Source: Acidobacteriaceae bacterium (GTDB taxonomy: Bacteria; Acidobacteriota; Terriglobia; Terriglobales; Acidobacteriaceae). From it: DNA of 64,000 nucleotides. The stretch spans positions 72,506-136,505 of the forward strand of contig PKVW01000051.1 in the NCBI GenBank assembly GCA_003131585.1, written 5' to 3'. The position numbers were made by a program, and so were the translations under genes. Below are positions 45,071-53,370 of this stretch, one piece after another. The first letter of the stretch is position 1. Each line of letters begins with the position of its first letter. Under the pieces are notes generated by a model, which was not told the origin of the DNA, ran no database searches, and was given only the letters and a program-made list of their open reading frames with translations.

Positions 45071-47950
45071 GTGATCCGAATCTCCCGCACGATTTTCCTG
45101 GCGGCGTTTTTCGCCTTTCAGATTGCGCTCCCAGCACAGGAACGCCAGCCCCACGACTCATCGATCTCCCTGCCCACCAGCAAGACTTTGACCATTCCTG
45201 CGCCAGGCCGCATCGGCAGCACCAACAGCTTTCCAGCCACCATCGCGATCAGCCCGGATGCCCGCTACGCCGCGTTGCTGAACAACGGCTATGGAACGCA
45301 AGAAACAATGGCGACGCAGTCGATTGCGATCCTGAATCTCAAGACCAATCAAATCTCCGATTATCCCGACAAGCGCTTCGGGGAAGAAGTACACCAGAGC
45401 TATTTCCTCGGCCTGGTCTTCAGCTCCGATGGCAAGCACCTCTACGCGTCGGTCGGTTCCATCACCGATCCGGCAGGACAGAAGCCGGGAGATACCGGCA
45501 ACGGAGTCGCGGTCTACAGCTTCGTGGATGGCAAGGTCGCGCCGGAGCGGTTTATCGCCATCGAACCGCAGGCGCTCGCCGCCGGAAAGAAAGTTGCAAT
45601 CGGCTTAAGGAAGACGCCGCCGGGAACCGCGATTCCTTATCCTGCGGGATTGGCGCTGGTTTCCGCCCCAAGTCACGCTCATGGCAACGACCGCCTCCTC
45701 GTTGCAAACAATCTCTCCGACAATGCTGTGCTGCTCGATGTAACGACCGGAAAAATCCTGCAGCGCTTCGACCTGAGCACCGCCGACCTGGTCCCATCTT
45801 CATTTCCTTACACGGTCGTGGCCACGCGTGATGGCCGCCGCGCCTGGTGCAGCCTCTGGAACGCGTCCCGCATCGCGGAACTGGATCTAACCGCCGGCAA
45901 AGTCGTCCGCTGGATTAAGTTAAAGGAACCTGAGGATCCCATTGCCCCCGGCTCGCATCCCACGGCGCTCCTGTTGAGTCCGGACGAGAAGTTACTCTAC
46001 GTGGCTCTGTCGAACGCGGATGCGGTTGCGGTGGTTTCAACCGGCAGAGCCCGGATACTCGCGCTACTGAACACCACGGTGCGGAATCAACAGTTTGCCG
46101 GAACTTATCCCAGCGCATTGGCTGAGTCGACGGACGGGAATCGCTTATTTGTGGCCGACGCCTCCGTCAATGCCGTGGCAGTTTTTGACACCTCGAAGCT
46201 GAACGCGACTGACCCTACCTCGACTGACCCTACCTCGAATGATCCTACCTCGAACGATCCAACCGGCGACTCTGCCACCTCTCCCGCTCTCGGATTCATT
46301 CCCACCGACTGGTACCCCAGCGCGCTCGCCGTTCAAGGCAACCACCTCCTCATCGCCACCGCCAAGGGCCAAGGCACCGGCCCGAACAACGGCCTGGGGA
46401 AGACCGCATGGGAAGGTAGGCGCCACAAGCATCCTTACATCCCGACGCTGCTGCGGGGCTCGATCGCGCGGCTGAACATTCCGTTCACTCTCGGCAAACT
46501 CGAAGAACTCACCCGCACCGTCGAGCACGACAACCTGCTCCACAACCCTCCGGGTGTAATCCAGTTCGCCGTGGGGAAGAATCCCATCCAGCACGTGATC
46601 TACGTCATCAAAGAAAACCGCGCCTACGACCAGATTCTAGGCGACCTGAAACCCGGCGACGGCGACCCTTCACTCACCATGTACGGCGCCGACATCACGC
46701 CCAACCAGCACAAGCTCGCATTGCAGTTCGGCGTGCTCGATAACTTTTACGACAGCGGAGAAGTTTCCGGCGACGGGCATCTCTGGTCGACCGCGGCCAT
46801 CACCAGCGATTACAACGAAAAAACCTGGCAGATCGCCTATCGCGGACACGAGCGCACGTATGACTTCGGGGGCAGCGTCGCGGATGAAGTTCCGCTGGAG
46901 CGCAATCAGCCGGATATTGATGATCCGGGCACAGGTTACCTCTGGGACAACGTCGCTCATAGCGGCCTGACCTATCGCGACTACGGCGAATACGTGAACG
47001 CCGAGTGGTGCAACAAAACCCGCAAGGCATCGACCCCGAAACAGGGAACTCCCTCGGCGCAGGAATCGCCCTGCCCGCGCACCGAGCTTCGCCAGGGCGA
47101 TCCTCTGCCGCCGAATGTCGGCGATCCGCACGCCGGGCCGAGTCCGTTCCCGTGGACAGTGCCCCTGTTCAACGGCGTTAAGCCAACGAAAGCCGTGCTG
47201 CGCGACCACTTCGATCCGCTGTTCCCCGATTTCAACACGGACTATCCCGACCAGCTCCGCGCCGACGAGTTCCTCAACGAATTCGCGGCCTATACGCGCG
47301 CCCGCGAGGAGAACGAGGCCCCCGAGTTTCAGTTGCCTGCGTTCATCCTGCTCTATCTGCCCGACGACCACACCGGCGGTACGCGTCCCGATCGCCCGCG
47401 TCCGGCGGCCTCGGTGGCTGACAACGATCTCGCTCTGGGCCGCGTCGTCGATGCCGTCTCGCATAGTCCGTATTGGGATGACACCGCCATCTTCGTCCTC
47501 GAAGACGACGCGCAAGACGGCGGCGATCACGTCGACGCCCACCGCTCCATCGCCTTCGTAGTCAGCAAGTATTCGCCAGGAACGGCGGCCCAGCCCTATG
47601 TCGATCACCGCTTCTATACCACGGTGAACATGATCCACAGCATGGAAATGCTGCTCGGCCTGCCTCCCATGAACCAGAACGACGCCTACGCCCCAGCGAT
47701 GGGACCAATGTTCTCCGGCGCAGGCAACCAACCCGCATTCAAAGCGGATTATCGCAACCTGAAAAACGGTCTCATCTACGAGACCAACAAGCGCGATGCC
47801 AAAGGGGCGAGCGAATCGGCGAAGATGGATTTCTCCCGCCCCGACGCGGCCGGAGCAGCGCGCTTGAATAAAGTTCTCTGGCGCGACCAGAAAGGCGACG
47901 CCCCAGCGCCCGCGCCCAAGCACACCGTGTTTCCGGCCGGAGGAGACTAG
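45071..47950 (+). CDS. Secreted YncE-like beta-propeller fused to a phosphoesterase domain
   Basis: 959 residues from a GTG with GGAGG seven bases upstream. A signal peptide (about 1-22) is followed by a seven-bladed propeller of YncE type (about 50-480, with repeated S-P-D-A-R-Y/S-S-D-G-K-H-L-Y/S-P-D-E-K-L-L-Y blades). The C-terminal half (about 510-910) resembles the alkaline-phosphatase-like phosphoesterase family (H-V-I-Y-V-I-K-E-N-R-A-Y-D and F-V-L-E-D-D-A-Q-D-G-G-D-H-V-D-A-H). Within the propeller, residues about 380-399 are four (T/N)DPTS units encoded by a 15-bp tandem repeat. It may release phosphate from extracellular esters. Its place after phoU fits but it is not part of that transcript by spacing. 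Confidence 0.85.
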   Translation: MIRISRTIFLAAFFAFQIALPAQERQPHDSSISLPTSKTLTIPAPGRIGSTNSFPATIAISPDARYAALLNNGYGTQETMATQSIAILNLKTNQISDYPDKRFGEEVHQSYFLGLVFSSDGKHLYASVGSITDPAGQKPGDTGNGVAVYSFVDGKVAPERFIAIEPQALAAGKKVAIGLRKTPPGTAIPYPAGLALVSAPSHAHGNDRLLVANNLSDNAVLLDVTTGKILQRFDLSTADLVPSSFPYTVVATRDGRRAWCSLWNASRIAELDLTAGKVVRWIKLKEPEDPIAPGSHPTALLLSPDEKLLYVALSNADAVAVVSTGRARILALLNTTVRNQQFAGTYPSALAESTDGNRLFVADASVNAVAVFDTSKLNATDPTSTDPTSNDPTSNDPTGDSATSPALGFIPTDWYPSALAVQGNHLLIATAKGQGTGPNNGLGKTAWEGRRHKHPYIPTLLRGSIARLNIPFTLGKLEELTRTVEHDNLLHNPPGVIQFAVGKNPIQHVIYVIKENRAYDQILGDLKPGDGDPSLTMYGADITPNQHKLALQFGVLDNFYDSGEVSGDGHLWSTAAITSDYNEKTWQIAYRGHERTYDFGGSVADEVPLERNQPDIDDPGTGYLWDNVAHSGLTYRDYGEYVNAEWCNKTRKASTPKQGTPSAQESPCPRTELRQGDPLPPNVGDPHAGPSPFPWTVPLFNGVKPTKAVLRDHFDPLFPDFNTDYPDQLRADEFLNEFAAYTRAREENEAPEFQLPAFILLYLPDDHTGGTRPDRPRPAASVADNDLALGRVVDAVSHSPYWDDTAIFVLEDDAQDGGDHVDAHRSIAFVVSKYSPGTAAQPYVDHRFYTTVNMIHSMEMLLGLPPMNQNDAYAPAMGPMFSGAGNQPAFKADYRNLKNGLIYETNKRDAKGASESAKMDFSRPDAAGAARLNKVLWRDQKGDAPAPAPKHTVFPAGGD

Positions 47951-47988
47951 CACTTCGCAAGAGGGTCGCGAAGGGAGGGTTGTGAAAG

Positions 47989-48056
47989 GGCACGGCTTCA
48001 GCCGTGCCGCTAGCGGACCAATAAGAATGCGGGCTTTAGCCCCTGAGGGGGCTGGC
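47989..48056. repeat. Two hairpins downstream of the phosphoesterase gene
   Basis: GGCACGGC-TTCA-GCCGTGCC (47989-48008) is a perfect 8-bp stem; a second, AGCCCC-TGAG-GGGGCT, follows near 48038-48053. Both lie in the gap 47951-48205, in which no gene is seen. They resemble the other palindromic elements of the window. Confidence 0.6.
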
Positions 48057-48205
48057 TTCCGTAGCTGCGGCTTCGCATTCCAATGGCGGCGTGCTGCGCG
48101 TCGCAAAAACCGGGAGTGGGAAGAGAGGTTTGCCCCCTCTCCTCACCCGCCTTGGACGTCTGAAGCGTGCCGTGCTTTCCGGCGCCACCAATATCAATTG
48201 CCGCA

Positions 48206-48715
48206 TCATTGGTGCACGGCGATACCCGTCCCAATGTTTTTGCCGTTTACCGCAGGATTGGCGATAAACACCGTCGCGCTGATGCCGTTATTGGTTGCTG
48301 CCAGTAAAAGGGTTTGCGATTGCGATGAGCCGGTCTCGCTCATCGTACCTGTGCCGTTGCCCTGAATGGAATATGTGCCTGGGCTCGTCTTCGTGCTGGC
48401 GGCCCGATACACTACGTGACCATCGTTCACGTTCACAACCTGACAGGAGCTATTCCACGTTACGCTCGTGGTATTGGCGCTGGCGGTTTGATTCTCCTGG
48501 CCGATCTCGGTGAGGGTAATGCTTACGTTGCCATTGCCGTCAAACATTGCCATACCGGAAACCACGTCATTGCCGGTTTGGGAGACGCTAACCGTATAAG
48601 CTACGGTCGAGTTGGTTGGACAGGTAAAGGTCTTCGACCAGTTATAACTCTGAGGAGTGCCAAACTGAACCGAGTAGCTGCCGTTCAAGTTTGCATTGGA
48701 GTAAGTCTGGGCGCC
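48206..48715 (-). pseudogene. 5'-truncated remnant of a secreted protein
   Basis: The open frame reads A-Q-T-Y-S-N-A-N-L-N-G-S-Y-S-V-Q-F-G at its start, the typical first mature residues of secreted acidobacterial Ser/Thr/Asn-rich proteins. A TAG (48716-48718) stands only two codons before this, and no signal peptide or proper start codon lies upstream. Only a TTG at 48688 could start it. About 160 residues of beta-rich, low-charge sequence remain, with no catalytic motif. The promoter and export signal appear to have been cut off, so this is probably a broken gene. Confidence 0.6.
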
Positions 48716-49332
48716 CTAATTCGGTGGGCTCGCACCTTGAATACAATGCGTGCCGAAGACTCAGGGCTCGATCAAAGGGAGGAAAACCAAAAACGACTAT
48801 ACCCTCGCGCTTTCCCCGAGATCAATGAACCAACCGGGCCATGGGCTGGCACTCACGAGCTATGACCGGGCCGGCCGGGGACTGATCGGAGCTTTCCGAT
48901 GCGGGGGGCGATTAGAACCGGGCTTTGCTGCCGTTGCGATGAGTTGGTCTGACCGCGAATCCAGATCAAAAAAAACACAGATCAATCTGGCTAAAGTATC
49001 TGGAATCATACAGTTACGGGTGTGTGACCTGTTTCAGATCTGGCTAAGATCTTGAAAACAAATAACTTACTCGTAAAATATTCCATTCAAAGGGCTTAGG
49101 CGATCTTGCTTGGGCGAAGTGCCCTAGAATCAAGCGATCGGCTCGCAAAATATTGCATTTACGGGAGTTACCTCATTGCTATTCTTATGTCAAAGAGCCA
49201 ATGCGTATAGCGATAGGGTCTCAGGATTGGGAATCGAAGTCAAGGGAATTGTTGGCAGTGGAGTAGGCTATGGCGTCCGCTTGTTCTTTGCGCTTTCGCC
49301 GTCGTCTCGGGTCACGTCTCCTACTGTCCGCC
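48716..49332. other. AT-richer intergenic stretch with repeats
   Basis: Between the truncated gene and the 49333 gene nothing convincing is encoded. Two imperfect direct repeats around AAAATATT...CATT are seen (49070-49094 and 49142-49166). A stem GATCTTGCTTGGGC/GCCCTAGAATCAAGCGATC lies between them (49102-49140). CAGATC..ATCTGGCTAA is repeated near 48990 and 49037. Confidence 0.5.
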
Positions 49333-49575
49333 TTACGAGGGCTTCTTGATGGCACCTCTGGTCGCGAGGTCAAGCTCACGCCACAGTGCGTCCGCGTCAA
49401 GTGTTTCCAGCCACGCTCCAACCCATGCAACGGAGTGGCGCCGCCCGCTGCAGTGGAAGGTCAGGTGAACGCTGTCGAGTTCGCCGGGGACTACTTCGGT
49501 CGTACATCTGGAATTGGATTCCCTAACCATTGCCGAAATCCTCTCGATCTCTCTCCTTGCTCGGTCGCCGTTCAT
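49333..49575 (-). CDS. Small hypothetical protein
   Basis: 80 residues from the ATG at 49575, which has AGGAGG seven bases upstream; a start seven codons earlier is possible. It is soluble and charged at the N-terminus, with D-S-V-H-L-T-F-H-C-S-G-R-R-H and W-V-G-A-W-L-E-T-L-D-A-D-A-L-W. No family is recognised. It follows the zinc-ribbon protein gene closely and is probably in the same transcript. Confidence 0.55.
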   Translation of the reverse strand: MNGDRARREIERISAMVRESNSRCTTEVVPGELDSVHLTFHCSGRRHSVAWVGAWLETLDADALWRELDLATRGAIKKPS

Positions 49576-49598
49576 GCTTGGACCTCCTGCTCCCATCT

Positions 49599-50606
49599 CT
49601 ATGGTAGCAAGACCACCAGATCAGTGATCTTACATACCGACCGCACCGCCTGGCTGTGGATAAAGCCCATGTCTACGTTGGGCGCCCGCTTGATGGATCG
49701 CGGTTCGACTATTTCGTAGATTGTACGGGTGTTGGAATCAATGACCGTGCCACTTGGAGCGGCGTGCGTGCAGGTAATCTCGAAATCCTTGAAACGATAT
49801 TCCGTCGGATTATGCACGATGAAGTCTGCCACCATTGTTCCGAAAGCCTCCTTCCGCCCGGAGGTGGTTTCGAGCCAGAGATTCAGCGGTTGCGTTTGAA
49901 GAAGGACTTTCCTAATTTCGGGTTTTGAACGCGGGGGTGGGGATTTCACTTCAACCGGCGAATCCACCGGTTCCGATCCTGTCGAAGGCGTCAAGGTGCT
50001 GGATGCGTTGCCGCCGCAAATAGAGTTGTCTGGAAACTGCTTGCAAAAGTCAGGAGGGAGGCCAGCTTCTCTTAGTTTGCGTGACGTTCCACTTTCCCTT
50101 GGTTGCATTTTAGATGTGATCGCTATTAACCCAACCATGACCACTATAATTGCGGTCAACCACAAGAGCCTTCTTTCGTTTCTGCGCACCTTTCCTGAGC
50201 CGCTGTATGCCGCTGCCGAGGTGCGACCCGCAATGGCGTTTTCCGGGCCGCTTGCATCCGACCCAACACTTTCCGGCTCCTGCACGATCGGTCTCGACTG
50301 TTGCCGAGGTTCTACAGTTGCTCCACAGGAGGAGCAGACCCGTGAGCCTAAATACAGGGCCGATCCGCAACTGTTGCAATAACCCGCGGCCGGGTTCAAC
50401 GCAGGCTGTGGAGGGATCACCGAGTGGGAGCGGGTGCTGGGAATTTGCTCATATGTTACGGTATAGGTCTTCGCGTCCCCAAGAAATCCGGTCCAAAGCG
50501 ACCATCGCTTCGTGGTCGAAACATCGAGAATCCTGATCCTGCTGCCCATTTCTTGCAGCCAGAACCTATACGCCTGTTCAGATTTGAATTCGATTACGCC
50601 TGCCAC
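49599..50606 (-). CDS. Zinc-ribbon membrane protein of unknown function
   Basis: 335 residues. A short N-terminal domain (1-60) leads to a four-cysteine zinc ribbon (C77, C80, C91, C94; C-N-S-C-G and C-S-S-C-G). One transmembrane helix lies at about 145-165. The extracytoplasmic part has a second Cys pair near 190-200, a Pro-rich spacer, and a C-terminal domain (about 235-335) with a FxxxH-N-P-T-E-Y pattern seen in immunoglobulin-like fold domains. The function is unknown. Together with the small downstream gene it forms an AT-richer accessory pair. Confidence 0.6.
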   Translation of the reverse strand: MAGVIEFKSEQAYRFWLQEMGSRIRILDVSTTKRWSLWTGFLGDAKTYTVTYEQIPSTRSHSVIPPQPALNPAAGYCNSCGSALYLGSRVCSSCGATVEPRQQSRPIVQEPESVGSDASGPENAIAGRTSAAAYSGSGKVRRNERRLLWLTAIIVVMVGLIAITSKMQPRESGTSRKLREAGLPPDFCKQFPDNSICGGNASSTLTPSTGSEPVDSPVEVKSPPPRSKPEIRKVLLQTQPLNLWLETTSGRKEAFGTMVADFIVHNPTEYRFKDFEITCTHAAPSGTVIDSNTRTIYEIVEPRSIKRAPNVDMGFIHSQAVRSVCKITDLVVLLP

Positions 50607-50736
50607 GGCTGTTCCCCTCGGTTATGCGGAAATGTGCGTCCATTCTGCTCTGCGCTTGCTCAATTGTCTAGCTTGCGGCGTGGCGTGCTGGCCAGGTGGC
50701 TAGCGCCTCCGCTCACCCCGGCTTTACACTAGATGC

Positions 50737-52389
50737 GTGAAGATCGCGCTCGGGCAGATCAACACCACGGTCGGCGACTTCTCCGGCAATCGGAACAAGA
50801 TCGTCGACTTTTCCCGCCGCGCACAAGCGAGCGGCGCCGGACTGATTCTGTTTCCCGAGTTGTCTGTTTGCGGCTACCCGCCGCGAGATCTGGTGGAGCG
50901 CCCGTCCTTCGTCGCCCGCAACCGCGAGACCGTCGAGCAGATCGCCGCCGAGACGCGCGGCATCGCCGTCATCTGTGGTTTAGTCACTCCCGCGGAATCC
51001 GAGACCGGCAAGTCAGCCATGAACTCCGCCGCGCTCTTGCAGGATGGCAAAATCGCTTTCTTGCAGTCGAAGATGCTGTTGCCCACCTACGACGTCTTCG
51101 ACGAGATGCGCAACTTCGCGCCCGCCAAAAGCCAGGACTTGTTCTCCTTCTGCGGCAACCGCGTGGCGCTCACCATCTGCGAAGACGCGTGGAACGACAA
51201 GTTTTTCTGGTCCAAGCGCCTCTACACGGTCGATCCCGTCGATGCCCTCATTCGCGCGGGCGGCAACCTTGTGTTGAATATTTCCGCGTCGCCCTTCTGG
51301 ATTGGCAAGCGCGAACTGCGCCGCGACATGCTGGCCTCCATCGCCCGCCACCACAAAGTTCCGGTCGCCATGGTCAACCAGGTCGGAGGCAACGATAGCC
51401 TGGTCTTCGACGGCTCCAGCATCGTTCTCAACGCGGAAGGGAACGTCGTCGCGCAGGGACGCTCCTTCGAGGAAGATCTCATCTACTTCGATTCCGGATC
51501 TCAGGGGGCGATCCTCACCGGAGATCTTCACGATCAGATCGAAGGCGAGGAAGCCAGCGTGTATGCCGCGCTGGTATTGGGCACGCGCGACTACATGCGC
51601 AAATGCGGATTTCAAGAGGCCATCGTCGGCCTGAGCGGCGGGATCGATTCGGCGCTCACCGCCGTCATCGCCGTCGATGCGATCGGGCCAGAGAACATAG
51701 TCGGCGTGGGCATGCCGGGTCCGTACTCTTCGCCCGGCTCCATCGACGATGCTCGCGCGCTGGCGAAAAACCTCGGCATCCGCTTCGAGTTGCTCCCGAT
51801 CGACCGGGCATTTGAAGCGTACCGGCAAACCTTGCAGGAAGTTTTCGCGGGCCGGAAAGAAGATGCTAGCGAGGAGAACATCCAATCGCGCGCGCGGGGC
51901 ACCCTGCTGATGGCGCTCTCCAACAAGTTCGGCGCCATCGTGCTTTCCACAGGCAACAAGAGCGAACTGGGCGTGGGCTACTGTACACTTTACGGAGACA
52001 TGGTTGGCGGTCTGGCGGTCATCTCGGATGTGCCGAAAACGCTGGTTTACCGGCTCAGTCATTACGTGAATTCGCGCCGCCCGGTAATTCCGCGGGCCAC
52101 GCTGGAGAAGCCGCCATCCGCGGAATTGCGGCCCAACCAGAAAGACAGTGACTCGCTGCCGCCCTACGAGACTCTAGACGCCGTGCTCGAGGATTACGTG
52201 GAAGCCGCGCACTCCGCCGAGCGCATTGCCGCCGATCACGGTTTCGACATCGAGGTAGTGCGGCGCGTAGTCCGAATGGTGAACCGCGCCGAGTACAAGC
52301 GCCAGCAGGCATCGCCCGGCATTAAGATTTCTCCGAAGGCCTTCGGCTACGGCCGCCGTTTTCCCATCGCTGCGAAGAGCGAGGTTTGA
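50737..52389 (+). CDS. nadE: Glutamine-dependent NAD+ synthetase
   Basis: 550 residues from a GTG. The N-terminal nitrilase-type glutaminase domain has the E-K-C triad at E41, K112 and C148. The C-terminal synthetase starts near 285 and holds the ATP P-loop L-S-G-G-I-D-S-A near 299-306. The enzyme amidates deamido-NAD+ to NAD+ with glutamine-derived ammonia. The upstream gap of 130 bases contains no gene. Confidence 0.95.
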   Translation: MKIALGQINTTVGDFSGNRNKIVDFSRRAQASGAGLILFPELSVCGYPPRDLVERPSFVARNRETVEQIAAETRGIAVICGLVTPAESETGKSAMNSAALLQDGKIAFLQSKMLLPTYDVFDEMRNFAPAKSQDLFSFCGNRVALTICEDAWNDKFFWSKRLYTVDPVDALIRAGGNLVLNISASPFWIGKRELRRDMLASIARHHKVPVAMVNQVGGNDSLVFDGSSIVLNAEGNVVAQGRSFEEDLIYFDSGSQGAILTGDLHDQIEGEEASVYAALVLGTRDYMRKCGFQEAIVGLSGGIDSALTAVIAVDAIGPENIVGVGMPGPYSSPGSIDDARALAKNLGIRFELLPIDRAFEAYRQTLQEVFAGRKEDASEENIQSRARGTLLMALSNKFGAIVLSTGNKSELGVGYCTLYGDMVGGLAVISDVPKTLVYRLSHYVNSRRPVIPRATLEKPPSAELRPNQKDSDSLPPYETLDAVLEDYVEAAHSAERIAADHGFDIEVVRRVVRMVNRAEYKRQQASPGIKISPKAFGYGRRFPIAAKSEV

Positions 52390-52467
52390 AAGGGATTGCT
52401 CAGAGATTGGTCGGAGAAATCCCGGCGTGTTCCCGCTCCACAACAATCGCTAACTTGAAAGGAAGCC

Positions 52468-53367
52468 ATGCGCAGTTCTCTCAACCTGATTCTCATTCTC
52501 CCGCTGATGTGCAGTCTGGCCGCGGCGCAAGCCTTGACGACCGCGAAGCCGGCGGATAAGCCGCCCTCGGGAGCGGCCGCCAATCTTCCTTCCGAAGCCA
52601 CCGTGGACGCCTTCATGCAGCAAACCTTCGGTTATGAGGCGCAAGTAAGTTGGAAGATCTCGAGCATCAAACCGGCTGGAGTGCCGGGTCTGGCCCAGGT
52701 CGACGTCGTGCTGGCCACGCCTCAGGGCCAGCAACTCAGCCGGTTCTATGTCACGGCGGATGGCGAACATGCGGTGGTGGGCGACATCATTCCGTTCGGC
52801 GCCAAACCGTTCGATCCGGCGAAGAAGACGCTGGAGAAGGGCATCACTGGCCCGGGCCGCGGACCGAAAGACGCGCCAGTCACGATTGTCGAGTTCGGCG
52901 ATTTGCAGTGTCCAGCCTGCAAGGCCGCCCAGCCTGCGATCGAGGCACTCATTGCGGCGGAACCCAATGCGCGTTTCGTCTTTCAGAACTTTCCTCTCGA
53001 GATGCACAACTGGGCCGCAAAAGGGGCCGCTTATGCCGACTGCGTTGGGCACGCGTCGAACGATGCCTTTTGGAAGTTCATCGCCAAGACTTACGAGAGT
53101 CAAGCCGACATCACGGCCGAGAACGCCGACGAAAAGCTGACCGCGCTGGCCGATGGCGTGGGCGTGAAGGGCGCGGAGATTGCAGCGTGCTCCACCACTC
53201 CCCTAACCCAGGCTCATGTGGATGCTTCCCTGGCCTTGGGCAAGGCAGTGAACGTGACGGGTACGCCGACTCTTTTTATCAACGGCCGCAGCATCGGAAA
53301 TGTCAGTAACGTTCCTGCCGCCAGTCTGAAGGGGTTGGTGGATTTTGCCGCGAAGGAACGGAAGTGA
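52468..53367 (+). CDS. Secreted thioredoxin-fold (DsbA-like) protein
   Basis: 299 residues. A signal peptide (about 1-20) is followed by a beta-rich N-terminal domain (40-110) and a DsbA-type thioredoxin domain (115-297), with C-P-A-C (C148, C151) in F-G-D-L-Q-C-P-A-C-K and the cis-Pro loop G-T-P-T-L-F-I-N-G. It probably makes or isomerises disulfides in the periplasm. Preceded by GAAAGGAAGCC. It ends 3 bases before the convergent secretin gene. Confidence 0.88.
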   Translation: MRSSLNLILILPLMCSLAAAQALTTAKPADKPPSGAAANLPSEATVDAFMQQTFGYEAQVSWKISSIKPAGVPGLAQVDVVLATPQGQQLSRFYVTADGEHAVVGDIIPFGAKPFDPAKKTLEKGITGPGRGPKDAPVTIVEFGDLQCPACKAAQPAIEALIAAEPNARFVFQNFPLEMHNWAAKGAAYADCVGHASNDAFWKFIAKTYESQADITAENADEKLTALADGVGVKGAEIAACSTTPLTQAHVDASLALGKAVNVTGTPTLFINGRSIGNVSNVPAASLKGLVDFAAKERK

Positions 53368-53370
53368 GCG

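Noticed and set aside
48750-49055. 101-codon plus-strand frame in the AT-richer patch
   Set aside because: No ribosome site, mixed composition and no recognisable motif; it crosses direct repeats.
49070-49166. Possible CRISPR-like repeats
   Set aside because: Only two imperfect copies, with no array and no cas genes.
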